From assembly GCA_963942565.1 (NCBI GenBank), contig OZ012687.1, positions 11,480,912 to 11,544,911 on the forward strand: a stretch of 64,000 nt of DNA. Direction: 5' to 3'. Position numbers and translations under genes: made by a program. The stretch comes from Maea johnstoni. Taxonomy: Eukaryota; Annelida; Polychaeta; Spionida; Magelonidae. Positions 26,901 to 41,900 of the stretch are shown one piece after another (the first letter of the stretch is position 1; every line of letters begins with the position of its first letter). The notes beneath the pieces were generated by a model. The model saw only the letters and a program-made list of their open reading frames with translations, was not told where the DNA came from and did not search any database.

Positions 26901-29900
26901 AGAAGGTATATGCCATTTGTAATGATTGATGGGTGGGCGATGAATTATATTTTTCAAATGTAAAGATGTAATATAGAAGACCTAGCTAGATAAATCAATT
27001 GGGATATGTTGTAAATGCCTTGCCATTTATGATAGAGTCCCATTCATGCCTCTCAAAGTAGGAACTGAAAACCTTTTAGATTGTGTCTGTTTCATGTCCT
27101 TCACTTTGAGTCTGATTTCACAAGCATACATATATACCAAAAGATGTTCTGTGGATATACACATATGGTCACTAAAAGATTCTGACTGCAATCCGTGCAT
27201 TTCAGTTCTAGGTTCCTTCTGCAGTCACACAATCAACTGCACAAGTAGAGGAGATGAGAATTCCATATGCATGAATGGCACATGTAGCTGCACATATGGA
27301 TACTTTACAAATTCAACCAGGAACAGATGCCAACTAAGTAAGCATGCACATTCTTCATTGCATATTGCAATACATGATATTTAGTGGTATTAGATGGCCA
27401 GGTATAAATGCACCAGTATAACAAAGGAATTGGTGCTGAGCCCCTCTTTCTTATTTAAAAGTCACTTTACACATACGCAAGTATATCTTAGCATTTATAT
27501 CACTACCATTATCATCGGCTATTTTCTCTGTACTTAATAGTTGAGATAAAGAGTGATGTATTCTGAAAATAGTGAGAAGTTGTCCAAGGTTTGTTTAATT
27601 TCCTTACAGTCTTTGGATCCAGGTGTAACAACAATACCAATTGCACTGATAGGGGTGATAGAAATATGCTCTGCTACAACCAGCTTTGCAAATGCAAGAT
27701 GGGCTATCACCAAAATACTACCCAAAATGACTGTCAGAAGAGTAAGTTTGAATTAATTGTAAAATATAGCAGGTGGACAATGAATTTCATTCAATTGACC
27801 AAATTACTTCTTAAAGCAAATTAGAAGCATGCCAGTAGAGAAAATAATATTCATTGATATAGTTCCAATAGGCTTTGCGCAAGCATTGACTCAGGTCACA
27901 CATAATTTCATCGGCCAGTAATGTGTCTCTCTATAATGTTGTTTAAGTTCCAGTAAGCATTGACTCAGGTCACACATTATTTTATCGGCCAGTAATGTGT
28001 CTCTCTATATGTTGTTAAAGTTCCAGTAAGGATATTGAGTCTGACCCAATGGCCTTTTTATCTTACAGTTCTTGGCTCTTCATGTTCTGATACCAGCAAC
28101 TGTACCGTGAGAGGTGACACAAATGCCATTTGCAATGAGAATACATGCAAATGCCTGCCTGGATTTTTCAAGAATGAAAATGAGATCTGTGAGAAAAGTA
28201 AGCAATGCAGATCACTAATCAGAAAAATGTCATTATATCACAGTATTGTAATTCAGTAAGAGAAATATACTTAATATAAAAAGGTATAACAAAATGATGT
28301 TGAGATAAATCTTGAAAGAAAATCTCTCCATGAGGACTACAACATATGAACGAGTGTACAACACTTCCTCTTTTAATGCGCAGAACTATAAAGAAATTTA
28401 TAGCAACTGTCTTTGTAATATGATGTCTAGTTGAAAAAAGATTTGAAATGTACTAAACATGTAAATCATTTACTGATTTATTTTGGACTGAGAAAATCCA
28501 CATCATTTGTGTTGCCTAATGGTTGGGAGATAGACTTCTCTCACAAATGCAAAGATGTTATATAGAAGACGTAGCTAAATAAATCAACTGGGATATATTA
28601 TTGATACCTTGCCTGTTATGAGAGAGTGCCATTCATGCTTCTGAAAGTAGGAACTGAAAACCTTTTAGATTGTTTTTCTGTTTCAAGTCCATCTTTTTGA
28701 GTCTGATTACACATTTATACATTGTTAAACTATTTTCTTTGGAAATGCACGTTTGTTATCTAAATGATTCTTACTGCAATATGTGCATTTCAGTTCTAGG
28801 TTCCTTCTGCAGTTACACAGTGAACTGCACCAGTAGAGGAGATGAGAATTCCATATGCATGAATGGCACATGTAGCTGCACATATGGATACTTTACAAAT
28901 TCCACCAGAAACAAATGCCAACTAAGTAAGCATGAAAATTCTTCATTGAATGTTGCAATGCATGGCAGTTAGTAGTATTAGATCACAAGGTGTAAATTCA
29001 CTAGAATATCAAAGAAATATTGGGGCTGAACCCATCTCTATAACCTAAAAGTAACTTTACACATCTGCTAGTATATTTTAGCATTTTTCTCACTGCCATT
29101 ATCATCGGTTATGCTCTCTGCACTGTATGGATAAAGTAAAGAGTGATTTTCCTTGAAAATAGTGAGAAGTTGTTCAAGGCTTGTTTAATTTCCTTGCAGT
29201 CTTTGGATCCAGGTGTAAAAACAGTACCAATTGCACTGATAGGGGTGATAGAAATATGCTCTGCTACAACCAGCTTTGCAAATGCAAGATGGGCTATTAC
29301 CAAAATACTACCCAAAATGACTGTCAGAAGAGTAAGTTTGAATTGATCCTTAAAAGTTCCATGTGGATAAAGATTGTTGTTTAGTTGACCAACTCACATC
29401 CCAAAACAAATCATAAGCCTGACACTGGAGGACATTATATCTATGACTATAGTTCCAATAGGCTTTTAGCAAGCATTCAGTCAGGTCACACATTATTTCA
29501 TTGGCCAGTAATGCATCTCTCTATACGTTGTTTAAGTTTCAGTGAGGAGATTAGGTCTGACGCAATTACCTATTTGTTTTACAGTTCTTGGCTCTTCATG
29601 TTCTGATACCAGCAACTGTACTGTGAGAGGTGACACAAATGCCATTTGCAATGAGAATACATGCAAATGCCGGCCTGGATATTTCAATAATGAAAACGAC
29701 ATCTGTGAAAAAAGTAAGCAATGGCAATGACTCATAGGGAAAATGATATCTATCACAGTATTTTAATTTGAAATGTATGTAATCACAAGAATTGTATTAA
29801 TTTGTACTGAGATAAATCTTGAAAGACCATCTCACCCTACGTATTACAAAATACAAAATATAGTACAACACCCTCTCTTATAATAACGTGCAGAACTCTA

Positions 29901-32900
29901 AAGATTATAGAAGTTGTCTTAGTTAAGTGATGTTAAGTTCAAGTTACATTGTTGATATGCCAAACTTGTCAGTATTTGCAAAATGATTTTTTGCAAGAGA
30001 AGGTATATGCCATTTGTAATGATTGATGGGTGGGCGATGAATTATATTTTTCAAATGTAAAGATGTAATATAGAAGACCTAGCTAGATAAATCAATTGGG
30101 ATATGTTGTAAATGCCTTGCCATTTATGATAGAGTCCCATTCATGCCTCTCAAAGTAGGAACTGAAAACCTTTTAGATTGTGTCTGTTTCATGTCCTTCA
30201 CTTTGAGTCTGATTTCACAAGCATACATATATACCAAAAGATGTTCTGTGGATATACACATATGGTCACTAAAAGATTCTGACTGCAATCCGTGCATTTC
30301 AGTTCTAGGTTCCTTCTGCAGTCACACAATCAACTGCACAAGTAGAGGAGATGAGAATTCTATATGCATGAATGGCACATGTAGCTGCACATATGGATAC
30401 TTTACAAATTCAACCAGGAACAGATGCCAACTAAGTAAGCATGCACATTCTTCATTGCATATTGCAATACATGATATTTAGTGGTATTAGATGGCCAGGT
30501 ATAAATGCACCAGTATAACAAAGGAATTGGTGCTGAGCCCCTCTTTCTTATTTAAAAGTCACTTTACACATACGCAAGTATATCTTAGCATTTATATCAC
30601 TACCATTATCATCGGCTATTTTCTCTGTACTTAATAGTTGAGATAAAGAGTGATGTATTCTGAAAATAGTGAGAAGTTGTCCAAGGTTTGTTTAATTTCC
30701 TTACAGTCTTTGGATCCAGGTGTAACAACAATACCAATTGCACTGATAGGGGTGATAGAAATATGCTCTGCTACAACCAGCTTTGCAAATGCAAGATGGG
30801 CTATCACCAAAATACTACCCAAAATGACTGTCAGAAGAGTAAGTTTGAATTAATTGTAAAATGTAGCAGGTGGACAATGAATTTCATTCAATTGACCAAA
30901 TTACTTCTTAAAGCAAATTAGAAGCATGCCAGTAGAGAAAATTATATTCATTGATATAGTTCCAATAGGCTTTGCGCAAGCATTGACTCAGGTCACACAT
31001 AATTTCATCGGCCAGTAATGTGTCTCTCTATAATGTTGTTTAAGTTCCAGTAAGCATTGACTCAGGTCACACATTATTTTATCGGCCAGTAATGTGTCTC
31101 TCTATATGTTGTTAAAGTTCCAGTAAGGATATTGAGTCTGACCCAATGGCCTTTTTATCTTACAGTTCTTGGCTCTTCATGTTCTGATACCAGCAACTGT
31201 ACCGTGAGAGGTGACACAAATGCCATTTGCAATGAGAATACATGCAAATGCCTGCCTGGATTTTTCAAGAATGAAAATGAGATCTGTGAGAAAAGTAAGC
31301 AATGCAGATCACTAATCAGAAAAATGTCATTATATCACAGTATTGTAATTCAGTAAGAGAAATATACTTAATATAAAAAGGTATAACAAATTGATGTTGA
31401 GATAAATCTTGAAAGAAAATCTCTCCATGAGGACTACAACATATGAACGAGTGTACAACACTTCCTCTTTTAATGCGCAGAACTATAAAGAAATTTATAG
31501 CAACTGTCTTTGTAATATGATGTCTAGTTGAAAAAAGATTTGAAATGTACTAAACATGTAAATCATTTACTGATTTATTTTGGACTGAGAAAATCCACAT
31601 CATTTGTGTTGCCTAATGGTTGGGAGATAGACTTCTCTCACAAATGCAAAGATGTTATATAGAAGACGTAGCTAAATAAATCAACTGGGATATATTATTG
31701 ATACCTTGCCTGTTATGATAGAGTGCCATTCATGCTTCTGAAAGTAGGAACTGAAAACCTTTTAGATTGTTTTTCTGTTTCAAGTCCATCTTTTTGAGTC
31801 TGATTACACATTTATACATTGTTAAACTATTTTCTTTGGAAATGCACGTTTGTTATCTAAATGATTCTTACTGCAATATGTGCATTTCAGTTCTAGGTTC
31901 CTTCTGCAGTTACACAGTGAACTGCACCAGTAGAGGAGATGAGAATTCCATATGCATGAATGGCACATGTAGCTGCACATATGGATACTTTACAAATTCC
32001 ACCAGAAACAAATGCCAACTAAGTAAGCATGAAAATTCTTCATTGAATGTTGCAATGCATGGCAGTTAGTAGTATTAGATCACAAGGTGTAAATTCACTA
32101 GAATATCAAAGAAATATTGGGGCTGAACCCATCTCTATAACCTAAAAGTAACTTTACACATCTGCTAGTATATTTTAGCATTTTTCTCACTGCCATTATC
32201 ATCGGTTATGCTCTCTGCACTGTATGGATAAAGTAAAGAGTGATTTTCCTTGAAAATAGTGAGAAGTTGTTCAAGGCTTGTTTAATTTCCTTGCAGTCTT
32301 TGGATCCAGGTGTAAAAACAGTACCAATTGCACTGATAGGGGTGATAGAAATATGCTCTGCTACAACCAGCTTTGCAAATGCAAGATGGGCTATTACCAA
32401 AATACTACCCAAAATGACTGTCAGAAGAGTAAGTTTGAATTGATCCTTAAAATTTCCATGTGGATAAAGATTGTTGTTTAGTTGACCAACTCACATCCCA
32501 AAACAAATCATAAGCCTGACACTGGAGGACATTATATCTATGACTATAGTTCCAATAGGCTTTTAGCAAGCATTCAGTCAGGTCACACATTATTTCATTG
32601 GCCAGTAATGCATCTCTCTATACGTTGTTTAAGTTTCAGTGAGGAGATTAGGTCTGACGCAATTACCTATTTGTTTTACAGTTCTTGGCTCTTCATGTTC
32701 TGATACCAGCAACTGTACTGTGAGAGGTGACACAAATGCCATTTGCAATGAGAATACATGCAAATGCCGGCCTGGATATTTCAATAATGAAAACGACATC
32801 TGTGAAAAAAGTAAGCAATGGCAATGACTCATAGGGAAAATGATATCTATCACAGTATTTTAATTTGAAATGTATGTAATCACAAGAATTGTATTAATTT

Positions 32901-35900
32901 GTACTGAGATAAATCTTGAAAGACCATCTCACCCTACGTATTACAAAATACAAAATATAGTACAACACCCTCTCTTATAATAACGTGCAGAACTCTAAAG
33001 ATTATAGAAATTGTCTTAGTTAAGTGATGTTAAGTTCAAGTTACATTGTTGATATGCCAAACTTGTCAGTATTTGCAAAATGATTTTTTGCAAGAGAAGG
33101 TATATGCCATTTGTAATGATTGATGGGTGGGCGATGAATTATATTTTTCAAATGTAAAGATGTAATATAGAAGACCTAGCTAGATAAATCAATTGGGATA
33201 TGTTGTAAATGCCTTGCCATTTATGATAGAGTCCCATTCATGCCTCTCAAAGTAGGAACTGAAAACCTTTTAGATTGTGTCTGTTTCATGTCCTTCACTT
33301 TGAGTCTGATTTCACAAGCATACATATATACCAAAAGATGTTCTGTGGATATACACATATGGTCACTAAAAGATTCTGACTGCAATCCGTGCATTTCAGT
33401 TCTAGGTTCCTTCTGCAGTCACACAATCAACTGCACAAGTAGAGGAGATGAGAATTCCATATGCATGAATGGCACATGTAGCTGCACATATGGATACTTT
33501 ACAAATTCAACCAGGAACAGATGCCAACTAAGTAAGCATGCACATTCTTCATTGCATATTGCAATACATGATATTTAGTGGTATTAGATGGCCAGGTATA
33601 AATGCACCAGTATAACAAAGGAATTGGTGCTGAGCCCCTCTTTCTTATTTAAAAGTCACTTTACACATACGCAAGTATATCTTAGCATTTATATCACTAC
33701 CATTATCATCGGCTATTTTCTCTGTACTTAATAGTTGAGATAAAGAGTGATGTATTCTGAAAATAGTGAGAAGTTGTCCAAGGTTTGTTTAATTTCCTTA
33801 CAGTCTTTGGATCCAGGTGTAACAACAATACCAATTGCACTGATAGGGGTGATAGAAATATGCTCTGCTACAACCAGCTTTGCAAATGCAAGATGGGCTA
33901 TCACCAAAATACTACCCAAAATGACTGTCAGAAGAGTAAGTTTGAATTAATTGTAAAATATAGCAGGTGGACAATGAATTTCATTCAATTGACCAAATTA
34001 CTTCTTAAAGCAAATTAGAAGCATGCCAGTAGAGAAAATAATATTCATTGATATAGTTCCAATAGGCTTTGCGCAAGCATTGACTCAGGTCACACATAAT
34101 TTCATCGGCCAGTAATGTGTCTCTCTATAATGTTGTTTAAGTTCCAGTAAGCATTGACTCAGGTCACACATTATTTTATCGGCCAGTAATGTGTCTCTCT
34201 ATATGTTGTTAAAGTTCCAGTAAGGATATTGAGTCTGACCCAATGGCCTTTTTATCTTACAGTTCTTGGCTCTTCATGTTCTGATACCAGCAACTGTACC
34301 GTGAGAGGTGACACAAATGCCATTTGCAATGAGAATACATGCAAATGCCTGCCTGGATTTTTCAAGAATGAAAATGAGATCTGTGAGAAAAGTAAGCAAT
34401 GCAGATCACTAATCAGAAAAATGTCATTATATCACAGTATTGTAATTCAGTAAGAGAAATATACTTAATATAAAAAGGTATAACAAAATGATGTTGAGAT
34501 AAATCTTGAAAGAAAATCTCTCCATGAGGACTACAACATATGAACGAGTGTACAACACTTCCTCTTTTAATGCGCAGAACTATAAAGAAATTTATAGCAA
34601 CTGTCTTTGTAATATGATGTCTAGTTGAAAAAAGATTTGAAATGTACTAAACATGTAAATCATTTACTGATTTATTTTGGACTGAGAAAATCCACATCAT
34701 TTGTGTTGCCTAATGGTTGGGAGATAGACTTCTCTCACAAATGCAAAGATGTTATATAGAAGACGTAGCTAAATAAATCAACTGGGATATATTATTGATA
34801 CCTTGCCTGTTATGAGAGAGTGCCATTCATGCTTCTGAAAGTAGGAACTGAAAACCTTTTAGATTGTTTTTCTGTTTCAAGTCCATCTTTTTGAGTCTGA
34901 TTACACATTTATACATTGTTAAACTATTTTCTTTGGAAATGCACGTTTGTTATCTAAATGATTCTTACTGCAATATGTGCATTTCAGTTCTAGGTTCCTT
35001 CTGCAGTTACACAGTGAACTGCACCAGTAGAGGAGATGAGAATTCCATATGCATGAATGGCACATGTAGCTGCACATATGGATACTTTACAAATTCCACC
35101 AGAAACAAATGCCAACTAAGTAAGCATGAAAATTCTTCATTGAATGTTGCAATGCATGGCAGTTAGTAGTATTAGATCACAAGGTGTAAATTCACTAGAA
35201 TATCAAAGAAATATTGGGGCTGAACCCATCTCTATAACCTAAAAGTAACTTTACACATCTGCTAGTATATTTTAGCATTTTTCTCACTGCCATTATCATC
35301 GGTTATGCTCTCTGCACTGTATGGATAAAGTAAAGAGTGATTTTCCTTGAAAATAGTGAGAAGTTGTTCAAGGCTTGTTTAATTTCCTTGCAGTCTTTGG
35401 ATCCAGGTGTAAAAACAGTACCAATTGCACTGATAGGGGTGATAGAAATATGCTCTGCTACAACCAGCTTTGCAAATGCAAGATGGGCTATTACCAAAAT
35501 ACTACCCAAAATGACTGTCAGAAGAGTAAGTTTGAATTGATCCTTAAAAGTTCCATGTGGATAAAGATTGTTGTTTAGTTGACCAACTCACATCCCAAAA
35601 CAAATCATAAGCCTGACACTGGAGGACATTATATCTATGACTATAGTTCCAATAGGCTTTTAGCAAGCATTCAGTCAGGTCACACATTATTTCATTGGCC
35701 AGTAATGCATCTCTCTATACGTTGTTTAAGTTTCAGTGAGGAGATTAGGTCTGACGCAATTACCTATTTGTTTTACAGTTCTTGGCTCTTCATGTTCTGA
35801 TACCAGCAACTGTACTGTGAGAGGTGACACAAATGCCATTTGCAATGAGAATACATGCAAATGCCGGCCTGGATATTTCAATAATGAAAACGAAATCTGT

Positions 35901-38900
35901 GAAAAAAGTAAGCAATGGCAATGACTCATAGGGAAAATGATATCTATCACAGTATTTTAATTTGAAATGTATGTAATCACAAGAATTGTATTGATTTGTA
36001 CTGAGATAAATCTTGAAAGACCATCTCACCCTACGTATTACAAAATAAAAAATATAGTACAACACCCTCTCTTATAATAACGTGCAGGACTCTAAAGATT
36101 ATAGAAATTGTCTTAGTTAAGTGATGTTAAGTTCAAGTTACATTGTTGATATGCCAAACTTGTCAGTATTTGCAAAATGATTTTTTGCAAGAGAAGGTAT
36201 ATGCCATTTGTAATGATTGATGGGTGGGCGATGAATTATATTTTTCAAATGCAAAGATGTAATATAGAAGACCTAGCTAGATAAATCAATTGGGATATGT
36301 TGTAAATGCCTTGCCATTTATGATAGAGTCCCATTCATGCCTCTCAAAGTAGGAACTGAAAACCTTTTAGATTGTGTCTGTTTCATGTCCTTCACTTTGA
36401 GTCTGATTTCACAAGCATACATATATACCAAAAGATGTTCTGTGGATATACACATATGGTCACTAAAAGATTCTGACTGCAATCCGTGCATTTCAGTTCT
36501 AGGTTCCTTCTGCAGTCACACAATCAACTGCACAAGTAGAGGAGATGAGAATTCCATATGCATGAATGGCACATGTAGCTGCACATATGGATACTTTACA
36601 AATTCAACCAGGAACAAATGCCAACTAAGTAAGCATGCACATTCTTCATTGCATATTGCAATACATGATATTTAGTGGTATTAGATGGCCAGGTATAAAT
36701 GCACCAGTATAACAAAGGAATTGGTGCTGAGCCCCTCTTTCTTATTTAAAAGTCACTTTACACATACGCAAGTATATCTTAGCATTTATATCACTACCAT
36801 TATCATCGGCTATTTTCTCTGTACTTAATAGTTGAGATAAAGAGTGATGTATTCTGAAAATAGTGAGAAGTTGTCCAAGGTTTGTTTAATTTCCTTACAG
36901 TCTTTGGATCCAGGTGTAACAACAATACCAATTGCACTGATAGGGGTGATAGAAATATGCTCTGCTACAACCAGCTTTGCAAATGCAAGATGGGCTATCA
37001 CCAAAATACTACCCAAAATGACTGTCAGAAGAGTAAGTTTGAATTAATTGTAAAATGTAGCAGGTGGACAATGAATTTCATTCAATTGACCAAATTACTT
37101 CTTAAAGCATATTAGAAGCATGCCAGTAGAGAAAATTATATTCATTGATATAGTTCCAATAGGCTTTGCGCAAGCATTGACTCAGGTCACACATTATTTC
37201 ATCGGCCAGTAATGTGTCTCTCTATAATGTTGTTTAAGTTCCAGTAAGCATTGACTCAGGTCACACATTATTTTATCGGCCAGTAATGTGTCTCTCTATA
37301 TGTTGTTAAAGTTCAAGTAAGGATATTGAGTCTGACCCAATGGCCTTTATATCTTACAGTTCTTGGCTCTTCATGTTCTGATACCAGCAACTGTACCGTG
37401 AGAGGTGACACAAATGCCATTTGCAATGAGAATACATGCAAATGCCTGCCTGGATTTTTCAAGAATGAAAATGAGATCTGTGAGAAAAGTAAGCAATGCA
37501 GATCACTAATCAGAAAAATGTCATTATATCACAGTATTGTTATTCATTAAGAGAAATATACTTAATATAAAAAGGTATAACAAATTGATGTTGAGATAAA
37601 TCTTGAAAGAAAATCTCTCTATGAGGACTACAACATATGAAAGAGTGTACAACACTTCCTCTTTTAATGCGCAGAACTATAAAGAAATTTATAGCAACTG
37701 TCTTTGTAATATGATGTCTAGTTGAAAAAAGATTTGAAATGTACTAAACATGTAAATCATTTACTGATTTATTTTGGACTGAGGAAATCCACATCATCTG
37801 TGTTGCCTAATGGTTGGGAGATAGACTTCTCTCACAAATGCAAAGATGTTATATAGAAGACATAGCTAAATAAATCAACTGGGATATATTATTGATACCT
37901 TGCCTGTTGTGATAGAGTGCCATTCATGCTTCTGAAAGTAGGAACTGAAAACCTTTTAGATTGTTTTTCTGTTTCAAGTCCATCTTTTTGAGTCTGATTA
38001 CACATTTATATATTGTTAAACTATTTTCTTTGGAAATGCACGTTTGTTATCTAAATGATTCTTACTGCAATATGTGCATTTCAGTTCTAGGTTCCTTCTG
38101 CAGTTACACAGTGAACTGCACCAGTAGAGGAGATGAGAATTCCATATGCATGAATGGCACATGTAGCTGCACATATGGATACTTTACAAATTCCACCAGA
38201 AACAAATGCCAACTAAGTAAGCATGAAAATTCTTCATTGAATGTTGCAATGCATGGCAGTTAGTAGTATTAGATGACCAGGTGTAAATTCACTAGAATAT
38301 CAAAGAAATTTTGGGGCTGAACCCATCTCTATAACCTAAAAGTAACTTTACACATCTGCTAGTATATTTTAGCATTTTTCTCACTGCCATTATCATCGGT
38401 TATGCTCTCTGCACTGTATGGATAAAGTGAAGAGTGATTTTCCTTGAAAATAGTGAGAAGTTGTTCAAGGCTTGTTTAATTTCCTTGCAGTCTTTGGATC
38501 CAGGTGTAACAACAGTACCAATTGCACTGATAGGGGTGATAGAAATATGCTCTGCTACAACCAGCTTTGCAAATGCAAGATGGGCTATTACCAAAATACT
38601 ACCCAAAATGACTGTCAGAAGAGTAAGTTTGAATTGATCCTTAAAATTTCCATGTGGATAAAGATTGTTGTTTAGTTGACCAACTCACATCCCAAAACAA
38701 ATCATAAGCCTGACACTGGAGGACATTATATCTATGACTATAGTTCCAATAGGCTTTTAGCAAGCATTCAGTCAGGTCACACATTATTTCATTGGCCAGT
38801 AATGCATCTCTCTATACGTTGTTTAAGTTTCAGTGAGGAGATTAGGTCTGATGCAATTACCTATTTGTTTTACAGTTCTTGGCTCTTCATGTTCTGATAC

Positions 38901-41900
38901 CAGCAACTGTACTGTGAGAGGTGACACAAATGCCATTTGCAATGAGAATACATGCAAATGCCGGCCTGGATATTTCAATAATGAAAACGACATCTGTGAA
39001 AAAAGTAAGCAATGGCAATGACTCATAGGGAAAATGATATCTATCACAGTATTTTAATTTGAAATGTATGTAATCACAAGAATTGTATTAATTTGTACTG
39101 AGATAAATCTTGAAAGACCATCTCACCCTACGTATTACAAAATACAAAATATAGTACAACACCCTCTCTTATAATAACGTGCAGAACTCTAAAGATTATA
39201 GAAATTGTCTTAGTTAAGTGATGTTAAGTTCAAGTTACATTGTTGATATGCCAAACTTGTCAGTATTTGCAAAATGATTTTTTGCAAGAGAAGGTATATG
39301 CCATTTGTAATGATTGATGGGTGGGCGATGAATTATATTTTTCAAATGTAAAGATGTAATATAGAAGACCTAGCTAGATAAATCAATTGGGATATGTTGT
39401 AAATGCCTTGCCATTTATGATAGAGTCCCATTCATGCCTCTCAAAGTAGGAACTGAAAACCTTTTAGATTGTGTCTGTTTCATGTCCTTCACTTTGAGTC
39501 TGATTTCACAAGCATACATATATACCAAAAGATGTTCTGTGGATATACACATATGGTCACTAAAAGATTCTGACTGCAATCCGTGCATTTCAGTTCTAGG
39601 TTCCTTCTGCAGTCACACAATCAACTGCACAAGTAGAGGAGATGAGAATTCCATATGCATGAATGGCACATGTAGCTGCACATATGGATACTTTACAAAT
39701 TCAACCAGGAACAAATGCCAACTAAGTAAGCATGCACATTCTTCATTGCATATTGCAATACATGATATTTAGTGGTATTAGATGGCCAGGTATAAATGCA
39801 CCAGTATAACAAAGGAATTGGTGCTGAGCCCCTCTTTCTTATTTAAAAGTCACTTTACACATACGCAAGTATATCTTAGCATTTATATCACTACCATTAT
39901 CATCGGCTATTTTCTCTGTACTTAATAGTTGAGATAAAGAGTGATGTATTCTGAAAATAGTGAGAAGTTGTCCAAGGTTTGTTTAATTTCCTTACAGTCT
40001 TTGGATCCAGGTGTAACAACAATACCAATTGCACTGATAGGGGTGATAGAAATATGCTCTGCTACAACCAGCTTTGCAAATGCAAGATGGGCTATCACCA
40101 AAATACTACCCAAAATGACTGTCAGAAGAGTAAGTTTGAATTAATTGTAAAATGTAGCAGGTGGACAATGAATTTCATTCAATTGACCAAATTACTTCTT
40201 AAAGCATATTAGAAGCATGCCAGTAGAGAAAATTATATTCATTGATATAGTTCCAATAGGCTTTGCGCAAGCATTGACTCAGGTCACACATTATTTCATC
40301 GGCCAGTAATGTGTCTCTCTATAATGTTGTTTAAGTTCCAGTAAGCATTGACTCAGGTCACACATTATTTTATCGGCCAGTAATGTGTCTCTCTATATGT
40401 TGTTAAAGTTCCAGTAAGGATATTGAGTCTGACCCAATGGCCTTTATATCTTACAGTTCTTGGCTCTTCATGTTCTGATACCAGCAACTGTACCGTGAGA
40501 GGTGACACAAATGCCATTTGCAATGAGAATACATGCAAATGCCTGCCTGGATTTTTCAAGAATGAAAATGAGATCTGTGAGAAAAGTAAGCAATGCAGAT
40601 CACTAATCAGAAAAATGTCATTATATCACAGTATTGTTATTCATTAAGAGAAATATACTTAATATAAAAAGGTATAACAAATTGATGTTGAGATAAATCT
40701 TGAAAGAAAATCTCTCTATGAGGACTACAACATATGAAAGAGTGTACAACACTTCCTCTTTTAATGCGCAGAACTATAAAGAAATTTATAGCAACTGTCT
40801 TTGTAATATGATGTCTAGTTGAAAAAAGATTTGAAATGTACTAAACATGTAAATCATTTACTGATTTATTTTGGACTGAGGAAATCCACATCATCTGTGT
40901 TGCCTAATGGTTGGGAGATAGACTTCTCTCACAAATGCAAAGATGTTATATAGAAGACATAGCTAAATAAATCAACTGGGATATATTATTGATACCTTGC
41001 CTGTTGTGATAGAGTGCCATTCATGCTTCTGAAAGTAGGAACTGAAAACCTTTTAGATTGTTTTTCTGTTTCAAGTCCATCTTTTTGAGTCTGATTACAC
41101 ATTTATATATTGTTAAACTATTTTCTTTGGAAATGCACGTTTGTTATCTAAATGATTCTTACTGCAATATGTGCATTTCAGTTCTAGGTTCCTTCTGCAG
41201 TTACACAGTGAACTGCACCAGTAGAGGAGATGAGAATTCCATATGCATGAATGGCACATGTAGCTGCACATATGGATACTTTACAAATTCCACCAGAAAC
41301 AAATGCCAACTAAGTAAGCATGAAAATTCTTCATTGAATGTTGCAATGCATGGCAGTTAGTAGTATTAGATGACCAGGTGTAAATTCACTAGAATATCAA
41401 AGAAATTTTGGGGCTGAACCCATCTCTATAACCTAAAAGTAACTTTACACATCTGCTAGTATATTTTAGCATTTTTCTCACTGCCATTATCATCGGTTAT
41501 GCTCTCTGCACTGTATGGATAAAGTGAAGAGTGATTTTCCTTGAAAATAGTGAGAAGTTGTTCAAGGTTTGTTTAATTTCCTTGCAGTCTTTGGATCCAG
41601 GTGTAACAACAGTACCAATTGCACTGATAGGGGTGATAGAAATATGCTCTGCTACAACCAGCTTTGCAAATGCAAGATGGGCTATTACCAAAATACTACC
41701 CAAAATGACTGTCAGAAGAGTAAGTTTGAATTGATCCTTAAAATTTCCATGTGGATAAAGATTGTTGTTTAGTTGACCAACTCACATCCCAAAACAAATC
41801 ATAAGCCTGACACTGGAGGACATTATATCTATGACTATAGTTCCAATAGGCTTTTAGCAAGCATTCAGTCAGGTCACACATTATTTCATTGGCCAGTAAT

